The notes: a model not told the origin generated them from the sequence alone. 64,000 nucleotides of DNA from Paenibacillus sp. 19GGS1-52 (GCF_022369515.1 NZ_CP059724.1:3906001-3970000); one strand, 5' to 3'; shown: positions 52,374 to 62,084, counted from the stretch's first letter. Numbers and translations: made by a program.

Positions 52374-52907
52374 TCAATCGAAATTTCTACTGCTGATCAC
52401 TTCATAGAACAGATCGAAATGTTTCTTCACCGTATACTCATCATTGATTTTCGCTTCATAGGTATAAGATTCCCCTTGGGATCTGGCGGAAATAAGGATT
52501 CGGTCATTTATCGTTTTATATTCCATTTCAATTCCATTGATCACTTTTTTATTCATGTCCTCTTCATAGATCACCTCTACTTTGCTCACAGTGAGCTTAA
52601 ACACATCCGTTCCTTTATAAGGTCCATACAATATTTGAGTATCAATACTGATACTATTTGCTTTACCGAGCTTTCCTTTCTTATCTGTAAAAGTATAAAT
52701 AATGGAGTCTCGTCCCTGTCCCAACGGATCTGCTAACAGATCAATCTCTTTGATTTCAAGTCCTTGTACACTAGGAATAGTTTCACTGTTGTTATATTTC
52801 TCAACCTCTTCTGCAGCTTGATTCAAGTCACTTTGCTTAGAGGAACAACTAATAAGGTTTAGACAGGCAATTAGTACAATAATCGACGATATTGCTATTT
52901 TCCTCAT
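52374..52907 (-). CDS. Lipoprotein of unknown function
   Basis: 177 residues with signal peptide and lipobox LISC (Cys21). The mature part is charged and beta-rich (DSIIYTFTDKKGKLGKANSI, VFKLTVSKVEVIYEEDMNKK). No family recognised. It lies 16 bp before the kinase remnant on the same strand. Confidence 0.75.
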   Translation of the reverse strand: MRKIAISSIIVLIACLNLISCSSKQSDLNQAAEEVEKYNNSETIPSVQGLEIKEIDLLADPLGQGRDSIIYTFTDKKGKLGKANSISIDTQILYGPYKGTDVFKLTVSKVEVIYEEDMNKKVINGIEMEYKTINDRILISARSQGESYTYEAKINDEYTVKKHFDLFYEVISSRNFD

Positions 52908-52998
52908 AATACCTCCTATGCCCTGAATAATCTCAATGCCTATATATAGAATTCGTCTGATTTATCCTATTACCTTTTTATGTCAGATGAAAATTTAC

Positions 52999-54372
52999 CT
53001 ATTCAAGGTTTAACGGCAGTCTCCATGGCCCTTTGATCAAGAAATGAGGTTCGGTCAGCGAAAATATAAGCGACGTTTGCTCAGGCTTTGTCTGAAGCTG
53101 GAGCGTCTTCATCACGGCAGACGTCTTATTGACGTTCTCCCTGCTAAACGAATCGTTAAATTCCGAGCCCGGATAACGAATCAAAAAGTACTCCAGTGCC
53201 TGCGGTTTCGTCAGATCAAACTGTACGTCGACATCAACACTGACACTTGTCTCTCCAGTACGTTTGATATGGGTAAAATGGATCGGAAAGCCACCGATTT
53301 CAGCAGGAATGTCGATGTTATGTTCAACGCCAACCTTCGGGATTGGTATTGACACTTCTTCGGGACTAGCTTCGGGATCAGACACTTCGATGAAGGGGAT
53401 AACGATCGTGTATGGTGCCACTCCATCAGGTATTTCGTGGAAGCGGAAATCAGACGGAAACGTTAATGTATCCGACTTAACCAGATTGGCCTTCTTGCCA
53501 TTCGCATCCTCAATATATAAGCCAGTATCTGTCACGAGGGGAGATACTCCATAGGAGTGAACTGTAAGTCTTGCTTGTGGTAGCTTAGAGATGAGTTGTA
53601 CACGGATGATCCCATCCGTGAGTCTAGTTGGAAATGCGGTAACCCTTACATCCTGTTGCACGCTGCTTGAACCAAGATGTTCAATGTCGTCGGCCGTTTT
53701 CGAAGCAACTAGCTTTAATGGACCTAGGGTTGTACCATTGATATTCAACGTGATTGTGTCTGCTTCAGGCACCTGTATATCTTTTGAAGGGCTGTATTGG
53801 CCGAACCAGTCTCCTCCTGAGGATGAACGAGTAGAAGAGATAAATGTGTATGTGTGACCGTCGATTTCGGCTTTGAATTCCTTAATCTCAGGTGTCTGTA
53901 CACCGCGCAGTGTAATCGTTGCAACGTGTGGCTGTAATACGATGCTGTCGACAGTAAGCTTTCCGCTGCCGATCACTCGCACGTAAGGTTTCTCCAAGAC
54001 ATACGTCAACTGTGTAAGATTGCCTTCCTCCACTGCACCAAGGCCAGGGAAGAAGCGTAGAACTTTTATTAAATCAGCCTGCACAGCCGGAGTGGAAAAT
54101 ACCCCAAACGCAACAAGTAGAATGGCAACAACAGCTGCAACTATAACTTTGCGACGGCGGCGAGGGGAGAAAACAATGGGAATTAAGGATACAGCTACTT
54201 TTTCTTGCTGCAACCGGGTGATCGTACGAACCTTAATACGCGCGATTGCGGCGAGATCTTCTTCTACTAAGAGAAGGGAATTGGAATTCTCTGGTTTAAC
54301 CCATTCAAACTCTGCTACTTCTGCATCAAGATGGTCAATCCACGCAAAATTGATCTTTTCCTCATTTCCCAT
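52999..54372 (-). CDS. Membrane anti-sigma factor, DUF4179-like
   Basis: 457 residues. A cytoplasmic N-terminus of about 75 residues (sigma-binding part), one membrane helix (VIVAAVVAILLVAFGVFSTP, about 76-95) and a large exported beta-rich region with repeated Ig-like segments. This arrangement and the 11-bp overlap with the sigma gene make it the cognate anti-sigma factor. It would hold the sigma factor until an envelope signal arrives. Confidence 0.78.
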   Translation of the reverse strand: MGNEEKINFAWIDHLDAEVAEFEWVKPENSNSLLLVEEDLAAIARIKVRTITRLQQEKVAVSLIPIVFSPRRRRKVIVAAVVAILLVAFGVFSTPAVQADLIKVLRFFPGLGAVEEGNLTQLTYVLEKPYVRVIGSGKLTVDSIVLQPHVATITLRGVQTPEIKEFKAEIDGHTYTFISSTRSSSGGDWFGQYSPSKDIQVPEADTITLNINGTTLGPLKLVASKTADDIEHLGSSSVQQDVRVTAFPTRLTDGIIRVQLISKLPQARLTVHSYGVSPLVTDTGLYIEDANGKKANLVKSDTLTFPSDFRFHEIPDGVAPYTIVIPFIEVSDPEASPEEVSIPIPKVGVEHNIDIPAEIGGFPIHFTHIKRTGETSVSVDVDVQFDLTKPQALEYFLIRYPGSEFNDSFSRENVNKTSAVMKTLQLQTKPEQTSLIFSLTEPHFLIKGPWRLPLNLE

Positions 54373-54964
54373 TATTCAACGCCTCCTTTGTCTCAGTCTT
54401 TGTCTCAGTCTCTGTCAGCCCTAGTTTCTGCTTAAGTGCCAAACGGCACCGATAGAGTCGGCTTTCGATTGCTTTCTTAGAAAGGTCGAACAACGCCGCC
54501 AGTTCATCCAAGCTTTCGTAATAGAAATACCTACGCCAAAACAAACTGCGGTCCGGCTCACTCATCCCTCGTACAAAACCGATTAGCTCCCGACTCGATT
54601 CACGAGAAATAACATGATACTCGGTGGAATACGGACTCCTTATTTCCGCTACTTCACCTAACATCGTTATTTCATCACAGCGTCGTATAAGTTTACGCCT
54701 TAGGTCCAGTGCCTTATACTTCGTAAGCACGAGCAGCCACGTCCTAAAAGAGGCGCGATTTTCGTCATAGCTTTCAATGTCGTGCCACGCTGCCCAAAAC
54801 ACGTCGCTCACACATTCTTCCACATCCTCCGAGCTACCAGCACCGGATAGCACGCGTCTGACAAGCGCTTGAACACTCGGTCCAAAGATGTCGATTGCTT
54901 CTTCTAATGCCTGCATTTCGCGGCTTCTAAATCGTATTGCCCATGTATGGTTCTCATTGTTAAA
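54362..54964 (-). CDS. ECF-type RNA polymerase sigma factor
   Basis: 200 residues: region 2 (SSEDVEECVSDVFWAAWHDI, then SFRTWLLVLTKYKALDLRRK) and region 4 (SEPDRSLFWRRYFYYESLDE, LAALFDLSKKAIESRLYRCR). The start at 54964 follows GGAGG at 8 nt. The C-terminus TETETKTETKEA is encoded by a 12-bp tandem repeat (two copies plus a part), next to the anti-sigma start. Likely autoregulated. Confidence 0.92.
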   Translation of the reverse strand, partial: FNNENHTWAIRFRSREMQALEEAIDIFGPSVQALVRRVLSGAGSSEDVEECVSDVFWAAWHDIESYDENRASFRTWLLVLTKYKALDLRRKLIRRCDEITMLGEVAEIRSPYSTEYHVISRESSRELIGFVRGMSEPDRSLFWRRYFYYESLDELAALFDLSKKAIESRLYRCRLALKQKLGLTETETKTETKEALNNGK

Positions 54965-55036
54965 CATTGTATGAACCTCCGGTGTTGTTCTACCCATTAC
55001 TACGTCATCATGAAGAAGAAACACTCAGGGGGTAGC

Positions 55037-55912
55037 TCAAGGATTAAGCTCCAACCATGATTGCACATGCTTCAGGAAACGTTTAGTAGCGGGGGAGGCA
55101 TATTTCATCGAGTTCACAGCAATTCCGAGCGATCTGAAACTGCGGTCCTCCAATTCAAGTGCAGTTATATTGTGATTTTGACGCTTTAAGACCAATTCAG
55201 GCAAAATACTAATTCCCAGCCCTTTCTCCACCATCGCCATAATCGCATAATCATCCCCTGCGGAGAATTTGATCTTGGGTTTGATACCAGCCTTCTCCAG
55301 CACTCGGCGGATATCATAATCCGATCCTGTCTTCTGGACAATAAAATCCTCGTCTGCCATCTGTGCCCAAGAGAGAAAAGGCTCTTTGCTTAAGGGATGC
55401 TCTAGCGAAACAATTCCCAGCATCCGGTCTTTTTTCAAAGGAAATACCTCGAATTTCTCACGGGTCGGCAATGAAATAAAGCCACAGTCGATCACGCCAC
55501 CCTCTATCCATTGTTCAATCTCCAAATAACTGCCTTCCAGCAGCTTAAATTCAATATGTGGATACTCACTTTGGAATTGCTTGATCATGCCTGGTAGCCA
55601 ATGCACGGATACACTGGTGAAGGTACCAATCGTAATCGTTCCAATCTCCAGCCCATGGATATCGGCGACTGCCTGTTTTAACTGCTCATTCCATTTCAGA
55701 ATTTCACGGATAGGCTGCAGCACCTGCTCCCCATTTACCGTTAATTTAACACCTGACCGGTTTCTAACCAGCAACGAGAAGCCGAATTCCGACTCTAAGC
55801 TACTGATCGTATGGCTAATTCCGGATTGGGTGAAACCTAGCACTTCTGCGGCTTTGGTCAAGCTTCCAAGCTCAACTACCTTCAGAAAAACCTCGTACTT
55901 ATTGATACTCAA
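55037..55912 (-). CDS. LysR-family regulator
   Basis: 291 residues: winged helix (LTKAAEVLGFTQSGISHTIS, about 18-37) and a periplasmic-binding-protein-like effector domain to the end. It is transcribed divergently from the DMT exporter gene (128 bp apart), which it probably controls. Confidence 0.92.
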   Translation of the reverse strand: MSINKYEVFLKVVELGSLTKAAEVLGFTQSGISHTISSLESEFGFSLLVRNRSGVKLTVNGEQVLQPIREILKWNEQLKQAVADIHGLEIGTITIGTFTSVSVHWLPGMIKQFQSEYPHIEFKLLEGSYLEIEQWIEGGVIDCGFISLPTREKFEVFPLKKDRMLGIVSLEHPLSKEPFLSWAQMADEDFIVQKTGSDYDIRRVLEKAGIKPKIKFSAGDDYAIMAMVEKGLGISILPELVLKRQNHNITALELEDRSFRSLGIAVNSMKYASPATKRFLKHVQSWLELNP

Positions 55913-55937
55913 GCTAATACTCCCCTTTTCTTCATTA

Positions 55938-55954
55938 CATGAGAATGGCTCATG
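55938..55954. promoter_or_regulatory. Candidate LysR operator between LysR and DMT genes
   Basis: CATGAG-AATGG-CTCATG, a perfect 6-bp-arm palindrome just upstream of the LysR start; it contains the T-N11-A pattern of LysR sites. Confidence 0.55.
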
Positions 55955-56040
55955 TTTCCTATCATAAACATTCAGTTAACTTATGTAACCGTGGATATTA
56001 TACTGTATTTACTTGAATTATAGAAGGATGATGACGTGAG

Positions 56041-56928
56041 ATGAAACCGCTCAAAGCCGAGCTAATGTTGTTAGTTGTAACCTTATTCTGGGGCTCGTCC
56101 TACATATTTATGAAAATGGGGCTTGGTACGCTGGGTGAATTCAATCTGATCGCGCTGCGTTTTGGGCTTGCTTTTTGTTTAGCTGCAGTGTTATTCCATA
56201 ATCGCTTGAGACGTGTGGATGCCAGAACTTTGAAATATGGAGCCTTACTAGGCTTCCTGTTGCTGGGTGTCTTCACCTGTATCACGTTCGGCCTTAAGAC
56301 CACCACTACCTCAAATGCCGGTTTTCTGGTGGCTTTGACTGTAATTTTTGTACCTATGATCGATGTACTCGTATTCAAAAAGAGAATCGCTCCCCCGCAA
56401 GTCTTTGGCTCCATCCTGGCGATTGCCGGAATAGGCCTGCTTACGTTAAACGCTACCTTAACAATCCAGCCAGGTGATTTTCTCTGTATTCTGGCAGCCG
56501 TATTCTATGCCGTGCAGATTCTGGTCACCGGTAAAGCCGTAAAGACCAGCGATTCTCTTACGATCGGCATCCTGCAGTTAGGCTTCGCTGGTGGTTTTGC
56601 CTTAGTGTTGTCCACCCTATTCGAGACTCCTTCACTTCCCAGCACCCTGCCGGGCTGGATTGCAATTCTGGCGCTCGGCATTCTATGCAGTGCCTGCGGC
56701 TTCATCCTGCAGCCGGTTGCCCAGAAATATACCTCACCCACCCGTACTGGGTTAATCTTCTCGCTCGAGCCAGTATTCGCAGCCCTATTCGGTTACTGGT
56801 TCGCAGGAGAACAGCTGTCAATACAAGGCTACACTGGTGCGGCACTTGTTCTGTTGGGTATAATAGCCTCCGAATTATTAGGGAAAATCTCCTTTTCACG
56901 GATCTCCGAAGAGCCGGAGCGTATTTAG
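56041..56928 (+). CDS. DMT-family (EamA) exporter
   Basis: 295 residues with ten hydrophobic helices in two EamA repeats (LMLLVVTLFWGSSYIFMKMG at the start; GDFLCILAAVFYAVQILVTG in the second). Ends in a basic tail. EamA proteins export amino acids or other metabolites; substrate unknown. The ATG is preceded by GATGACGTGAG, a weak site. A bidirectional terminator follows. Confidence 0.9.
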   Translation: MKPLKAELMLLVVTLFWGSSYIFMKMGLGTLGEFNLIALRFGLAFCLAAVLFHNRLRRVDARTLKYGALLGFLLLGVFTCITFGLKTTTTSNAGFLVALTVIFVPMIDVLVFKKRIAPPQVFGSILAIAGIGLLTLNATLTIQPGDFLCILAAVFYAVQILVTGKAVKTSDSLTIGILQLGFAGGFALVLSTLFETPSLPSTLPGWIAILALGILCSACGFILQPVAQKYTSPTRTGLIFSLEPVFAALFGYWFAGEQLSIQGYTGAALVLLGIIASELLGKISFSRISEEPERI

Positions 56929-56981
56929 TGTAGATTTATATTGGGAATCCAGGGTTTATTCCATTCCGAAGGTAAAACACA

Positions 56982-57019
56982 AACAAGCCACCCCAGCAAA
57001 AATGCTGGAGCGGCTTGTT
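56982..57019. terminator. Bidirectional terminator between DMT and MFS genes
   Basis: AACAAGCC and CCAGCA pair with TGCTGG and GGCTTGTT around AAAA, between convergent genes. Confidence 0.8.
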
Positions 57020-57043
57020 GTTCCTTAGATGTCAGCAGATGGA

Positions 57044-58540
57044 TTAATGTCCCATCATCATCGCTGGATCAGGCTGTTTACCGTCTTTAGGAAGAGGTGT
57101 ATCAGCCACTTTCGGTCTGCGCAGGATGAGACTGATAATAACACCAGCCGCAGCTATGCAGGAAGTCAGGAAGAATACATCATTAAAGCCCAGAACCGCA
57201 GCTGTCAATGGATTGCCTCCTTTAGTCAATGCACCCATGTGTACTGCAATCTGGCTGGTCAGATAACCAGTCATTCCTGCTACTGCAAAGGATACGACAA
57301 CCTGCTGAGCAGCCGCTGTCAGTGGAGTTACACGGCCAACCCATTCACGTGGTGCGGAATTCAGTACATGTGTGTTCAATGGCATCATGGACAAGCCCAT
57401 TCCAAGTCCCATGAGGACCAGACTCATCATGACTATAGGAAGACTCGTATCAATCGTAATGCCTGATAGTAGATACAAAGCGGTGGAAATGATACCTAAA
57501 CCGACAAAGGCCAGCGGACGTGCACCAATCTTATCAAACAATCGTCCTCCGAGCGGCATGCCAATACCGGAAGCAAGCGCTTGAGGAAGCATGATCAGAC
57601 CCGTCTCCAGCGGCGTGTAATGACGAATCTGCTGCAGGTATAACGGTACGAACAACATCGAACCAAATAATGCCGCTTGTGTAACCCATAACAAGATGAT
57701 TCCGCGAGTGAAATCCGATGATTTGAACACTCGCAGCTCCAATAACGGGTGCTTATGAAGCAACTCTACGATAACGAAGAGTATAAGTGCCACGCCTCCG
57801 ACGGATAAGCCGACTATAGCCGGTGTGGAAGACCAACTGGTTCCTCCGCCTTCATTAACGCCATAGGCCAGCATAGAGAAAGCAATCGGAGCCAGAATCA
57901 TACCTAGTAAATCGAGATGCGTCTTGCCCTTCTTCTCAGTCTTGGGCAAATATTTAACCCCAAGGATGATACCTACAATACCGATAGGTAAGTTAATCAG
58001 GAAAATCCAGTGCCAGCTAACATACTCCACCAACCAGCCTGACAGAATCGGGCCAAGTGCTGGTGCTAGCAGCATCGGGATGCCGAGCATGCCCATAATG
58101 GAGCCCATTCGATTTGCAGGTGCCAACTTGAAGACCATTGCCATCCCGATTGGAGCGACCATACCGCCGCCCAAGCCTTGAATGACTCGGAATAAGATAA
58201 GCTGTGTCGAGGTCTGAGCAACCGAGCATAACATGGAACCTAATACGAACATAATTACAGTGGTCAGAAACACTTGTTTCGAACCGAAGCGGTCTGTCAT
58301 GTAGCCTGCAAGCGGAATTACTGCTGCCAATGCCAGAGTGTAGCCCGTAATCGCCCATTGAATCGTCTTGAGATCTGTTGAGAAATATTCCACCAGCTTA
58401 GGTACCGCAACATTTACAACAGTCCCGTCTAGGATAACCATGATCATACCTACGATAATAGCCAACAGCGGGGGCAAAATGGCTTTTAGAGAAAATGGCT
58501 GTTCTGCCACTGCGCTTTTCTCATTTATTGTTTTTGACAT
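57044..58540 (-). CDS. DHA2-type MFS drug efflux transporter (EmrB/QacA-like)
   Basis: 498 residues with 14 helices. Motif C is visible (GPILSGWLVEYVSWHWIFLI), as is ILDGTVVNVAVPKL in helix 1 with the Asp typical of DHA2 pumps. It would exchange drugs for protons. I start at 58540 behind GGAG; a GTG at 58552 is possible. It lies 20 bp downstream of a TetR gene in the same direction. Confidence 0.93.
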   Translation of the reverse strand: MSKTINEKSAVAEQPFSLKAILPPLLAIIVGMIMVILDGTVVNVAVPKLVEYFSTDLKTIQWAITGYTLALAAVIPLAGYMTDRFGSKQVFLTTVIMFVLGSMLCSVAQTSTQLILFRVIQGLGGGMVAPIGMAMVFKLAPANRMGSIMGMLGIPMLLAPALGPILSGWLVEYVSWHWIFLINLPIGIVGIILGVKYLPKTEKKGKTHLDLLGMILAPIAFSMLAYGVNEGGGTSWSSTPAIVGLSVGGVALILFVIVELLHKHPLLELRVFKSSDFTRGIILLWVTQAALFGSMLFVPLYLQQIRHYTPLETGLIMLPQALASGIGMPLGGRLFDKIGARPLAFVGLGIISTALYLLSGITIDTSLPIVMMSLVLMGLGMGLSMMPLNTHVLNSAPREWVGRVTPLTAAAQQVVVSFAVAGMTGYLTSQIAVHMGALTKGGNPLTAAVLGFNDVFFLTSCIAAAGVIISLILRRPKVADTPLPKDGKQPDPAMMMGH

Positions 58541-58560
58541 CCAAATCTCCACTCTTTTCT

Positions 58561-59187
58561 CTATATATTATATTTATAAAAATAATGCTCGAACAACGCC
58601 TCAATTTGGGTTTCAATGGAAGGGAATTGAAAGCTAGTTTCAAGCTTATTTTGTGCTCCCGGTGAGCAGGAACTCATCGTTAAAGGAAAAATAATCGCGC
58701 CGTACAACTGCAACATCATCATCCTTAGCTTCACTTCGTCTTGCTCATTCGTAATTTCTCGTAAAGCAGCATGCATATGCTTCATTCTCATTGTTTTGGC
58801 ATAACGGGTATACTCATCCTGAGAAGCCAGAATATTATGGCCTTGATCAATCATCTGTCTGGCTAGTCCGGGATACTGTTCCAGATTGGCAATATAACCA
58901 ATAAAAAATTGTTTTAACCGTTCTTTAGGCGATAAGGACAGATCTTCAAGCGCTTTAAAAGCATCATCGAACGTGGATAACAAGACTCGTACGGCATCAG
59001 AGAGCAAATTATCTTTAGACCCGTAATAATAATTAACCAACGCTATATTGGTATCTGCTTTAGCAGCGATTTTGCGCAGTGTTGCACATTGAAGTCCATC
59101 TTCTCTAATCAGTCTAACTGTGGCATTTAAAATAGTCTGCTTGGTATCCTTGTCTGAATGATCTGCATTGTTATCTGTTTTGTTCAT
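58561..59187 (-). CDS. TetR-family repressor of the MFS pump
   Basis: 208 residues: helix-turn-helix ATLRKIAAKADTNIALVNYY followed by YGSKDNL, and a helical ligand-binding domain. It is the first gene of the unit with the MFS pump; two operator-like sequences lie just upstream. Confidence 0.9.
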   Translation of the reverse strand: MNKTDNNADHSDKDTKQTILNATVRLIREDGLQCATLRKIAAKADTNIALVNYYYGSKDNLLSDAVRVLLSTFDDAFKALEDLSLSPKERLKQFFIGYIANLEQYPGLARQMIDQGHNILASQDEYTRYAKTMRMKHMHAALREITNEQDEVKLRMMMLQLYGAIIFPLTMSSCSPGAQNKLETSFQFPSIETQIEALFEHYFYKYNI

Positions 59188-59231
59188 CCTTCTATCGTAT
59201 CCCTCCTTAATTACTGAGATGTTTTTTAATG

Positions 59232-59272
59232 ATTAATCATTGATTAATTCACTGTTTAATTCATTGATTAAT
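59232..59272. promoter_or_regulatory. Two operator-like copies upstream of TetR/MFS
   Basis: ATTAATCATTGATTAAT (59232-59248) is a 17-bp palindrome with one central base; TTTAATTCATTGATTAAT (59255-59272) repeats the half TCATTGATTAAT 24 bp further. Probable TetR binding sites. Confidence 0.6.
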
Positions 59273-59340
59273 TTACTGCAGAATACTTCGTTTGTCAACA
59301 ATAAACTATAAATTTTAATTTTCTCAATTTCACCAAACAA

Positions 59341-59386
59341 AACAGACTATGCTTTGCTCCTTATGGAGCATAAACATAGTCTGTTG
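59341..59386 (-). terminator. Terminator of the copper-amine-oxidase-domain gene
   Basis: AACAGACTATG pairs with CATAGTCTGTT, with TGCTCC/GGAGCA inside; TTTTGTTTGG follows on the minus strand. Confidence 0.78.
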
Positions 59387-59400
59387 TTAAGGTGTATAGG

Positions 59401-60150
59401 TTATGGCAGTTTGACTGGTAGAGGTATGATTCGCAGTTCAGTAATTTCAGCAGAGTTGTTCAGTCTAATCTCAAATGAAGCCTCCGAATCACTGAAAGAA
59501 AGTACGCTTTGCAGGACCATTCCTTCCTCATTCCGACTGCTTACTGTAGATTTAAGACCAAGATAATTCCCACCTAGAGTCGATATATTCTCCCAAGTCT
59601 GCTGGATTACAGGAATGGAGATTGCCCGCTTCATTACCGGATCAAAGTAACGATCCTCTAGCTCCTGATACTTTCCTGCTGCGAGCAATCCAACGATTAC
59701 TCCCGCAGTTACATCCGGCGTATACACTTCCACTTGATTAGTCCCTGCATCATAGGCTGTTACTAAACCAAGTGCAGCGAAAAAAGATAATGGAACGTAG
59801 ACGCGATCCTGTCGGACAACGGTGTTCTCTTTAAACGAGACCTTCACGCCATTAAGGATGAGGTCTTGCCCGCCAGACTTGAAGGAAATCTTATTCTGAA
59901 CACTATTCAGCTGGATCGTATCCGTAGCTTTCTGGTAGGAGGTTATATACTTCAATGCAACTACAGTCTCTCGAAGCGGGATCATCACCGTAGAGCCACT
60001 AAGATAGGGAGCAGAATCTTCAAATTTCAGGGACTGGCCATTCAAGATAACATTCATATTGCTTGCGGCACTGGAGACCGTTTGCGCCGGTATCCATGAA
60101 CCTATCGTCAATAACAGAATACTTAGGACAAAGGCTGAGATTCTTCTCAT
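59401..60150 (-). CDS. Secreted protein with copper amine oxidase N-terminal (stalk) domain
   Basis: 249 residues. Signal peptide (about 5-29), then the copper amine oxidase N-terminal domain, a beta-sheet binding module frequent in Paenibacillus surface proteins (MNVILNGQSLKFEDSAPYLS; MIPLRETVVALKYI; VRQDRVYVPLSFFAALGL). The last 100 residues (AGKYQELEDRYFDPVMKRAI) resemble a DUF3887 module. There is no amine oxidase catalytic domain. Start at 60150 behind GGAGGA. Confidence 0.85.
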   Translation of the reverse strand: MRRISAFVLSILLLTIGSWIPAQTVSSAASNMNVILNGQSLKFEDSAPYLSGSTVMIPLRETVVALKYITSYQKATDTIQLNSVQNKISFKSGGQDLILNGVKVSFKENTVVRQDRVYVPLSFFAALGLVTAYDAGTNQVEVYTPDVTAGVIVGLLAAGKYQELEDRYFDPVMKRAISIPVIQQTWENISTLGGNYLGLKSTVSSRNEEGMVLQSVLSFSDSEASFEIRLNNSAEITELRIIPLPVKLP

Positions 60151-60255
60151 CAAATCCAATCCTCCTCTTCTGTATTTAAGAATCAGTATGCACGCTTACA
60201 TCATGTAATACTCCTATATTAAACATTAAACTCAATAATATGCAATAGAATCGCA

Positions 60256-61023
60256 TCACTCGATATTAAAGTTGAAATATTGATTGGGATAAGGCTCCTT
60301 AAGTAGTGTGAAATGCCACCATTCCTTCGTATAGGGCTTAAATCCCCGCTTGACCATGGCTGCTTTAAGGATTGCACGGTTCGCCTTCTGGGTGTTGTTA
60401 ATTAGGCTTGTATCATAATAGGAGATATTCCCGAAGAAATCATAAGGGCTGCCCATATCCACATTAGCGCCTGTTTTGAGATTAACTATGGTTAAATCCA
60501 CCGTGCTGCCTCTGGAGTGTCCGGACTTTTTGGCGATGAAGCCCAGCTTAAATAGATTTCGTTTATCCAGCAACGGATAATATTGCTGTTTCATCTTGAT
60601 ATCACTGGCATCTTGAGACCAGTTAACAAAGTTATTTACTGCTTTTTGCGGGCGATAGGCATCATAAATTTTCAGGAGATAACCCTTCTGTTTCAGATCC
60701 TCACTTACAGCCTTAAGGGCAGTTGCTGCTTCGCGTGTAAAGATTGCCAATGGGGCATGATATCCAGTAACTCGTTGTCCAGTGAAATTATTTTCACCAT
60801 AATAACGAATTTCATATTGCGCAGTGGGAATGATTTCTTCCAGATAGACGAAGCCCTGTGGCAGGTTATGCTTCTTTGTAAGTTGTATCTGTTGCAGCGC
60901 CTTATCTACGGATGACCCCGTGTACGCAGCACCCGCATGTCCGGTCATCATGTAGCTCAACCCCATAATCAGCGCAAAAGCTAGAAGTATAAATCTTATT
61001 CTCCTTGGTAGCAGCTTCAACAA
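60256..61023 (-). CDS. VanX/DdpX-like D-alanyl-D-alanine dipeptidase, secreted
   Basis: 255 residues with a signal peptide (about 8-33) and the M15D peptidase fold. Zinc ligands His169 and Asp176 (SGHSRGSTVDLTIV) and His237, catalytic Glu234 (KEWWHF), and Arg124 (YDAYRP) are all present. It cleaves D-Ala-D-Ala, but its export signal suggests recycling of cell-wall dipeptide outside rather than vancomycin resistance, where VanX is cytoplasmic. It follows an exported protein by one base and is co-transcribed with it. Confidence 0.88.
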   Translation of the reverse strand: MLKLLPRRIRFILLAFALIMGLSYMMTGHAGAAYTGSSVDKALQQIQLTKKHNLPQGFVYLEEIIPTAQYEIRYYGENNFTGQRVTGYHAPLAIFTREAATALKAVSEDLKQKGYLLKIYDAYRPQKAVNNFVNWSQDASDIKMKQQYYPLLDKRNLFKLGFIAKKSGHSRGSTVDLTIVNLKTGANVDMGSPYDFFGNISYYDTSLINNTQKANRAILKAAMVKRGFKPYTKEWWHFTLLKEPYPNQYFNFNIE

Positions 61024-61024
61024 T

Positions 61025-61948
61025 CTATGCCCCCTCGTTTTTTAGAAACTTGTCAATCGCTGGCGTGAACTCATTCTCTGTACTATCCAGCATGATAAGC
61101 AGCTTTTTTATAGTTGCCAAAAGCTTACTATTTCCTATGCCCTTGGTCAAAGCATCTTCATAGGCCTGTCTCAGCTCAGGATCCAGCTTCTTTTGATCAT
61201 AGTCATACGCCGGTGTATTGTCGGTCCCGTAAAACAGGCGGGAAACCGCATAAGTAAGCTCCTGCTTAACAGTGGCAACGCGATTGGAAGTGGGATATTT
61301 TCGCACAAAGGTCTCCATGGCTAGCGTTCTGGAAATGACCTCATCCCAGCTAATTACAATTCCTGCATCATATGTACTTGGGCGGTTGGACTCTTTCGCC
61401 ATAATGTCGATATAAGAGGCAATATCCTGCTTAATATAAGGCTTAAAGCCTTTATAGCCTTCGTAATGCATCACTGGATAATACATTCCCTCACTGGTCT
61501 CCATCTTGTAGCCCTTGTCACGGCCTTCAATTAATATAACACGAATTTTGGGGTCCTTGATCGCTTTAAGCAGGCCAGTATAAGTCAGTCCATTTTTGGA
61601 AAACGCTGTGCCGATCGCCTTCTGGACGTTATCCGGATATAGCTTGTCCGAAAAGTCAGACAGCTCTGCCTTTTGCGCATTCTCCAGCTGTAGGGTCATT
61701 AGAGTCGCATACCAAACTCCAGCTTCATCAATATGATTAATTAAAAAATTGCGTGCCTGGATAAGCTGGACCGGTTGCTGCAAATATTTCTGAAACTGTT
61801 TATAAACGGCTGAAGAATTTGGTGCGGTTGCGGCATAAGCAGGTTGCGAGCCTACTGAGGTAACTACTACCCCTGAACTTAGAGCAATTGCTATGCCGAG
61901 CAATGCTCCCTTTTTCAAATTCAATATCGATAAATTATACTGTTTCAT
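61025..61948 (-). CDS. Secreted helical protein of unknown function
   Basis: 307 residues. Signal peptide (about 14-39, ending AYAATA), then an all-helical region (VYKQFQKYLQQPVQLIQARN; NAQKAELSDFSDKLYPDNVQ) with the segment GRDKGYKMETSEGMYYPVMH in the middle. No family recognised. It is immediately upstream of the VanX-like gene (1-bp gap), so it may work with that cell-wall enzyme. Confidence 0.75.
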   Translation of the reverse strand: MKQYNLSILNLKKGALLGIAIALSSGVVVTSVGSQPAYAATAPNSSAVYKQFQKYLQQPVQLIQARNFLINHIDEAGVWYATLMTLQLENAQKAELSDFSDKLYPDNVQKAIGTAFSKNGLTYTGLLKAIKDPKIRVILIEGRDKGYKMETSEGMYYPVMHYEGYKGFKPYIKQDIASYIDIMAKESNRPSTYDAGIVISWDEVISRTLAMETFVRKYPTSNRVATVKQELTYAVSRLFYGTDNTPAYDYDQKKLDPELRQAYEDALTKGIGNSKLLATIKKLLIMLDSTENEFTPAIDKFLKNEGA

Positions 61949-62084
61949 ATTGCCTCCTCGTAGAGATGATATCTTATTGTCTTCTTATTAGACAGTCTTT
62001 AGCAGCAAAAGGTTACACTTATGTTTGGACGAATTGAGGGAAGCTGAAACAAGTTATGCCTGTGACGTTTACCCTATCCATCCT

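Noticed and set aside
59232..59272. Possible origin or DnaA-box-like AT-rich repeats
   Set aside because: The palindromic half-sites next to a TetR gene fit an operator; no DnaA box consensus TTATCCACA is present.
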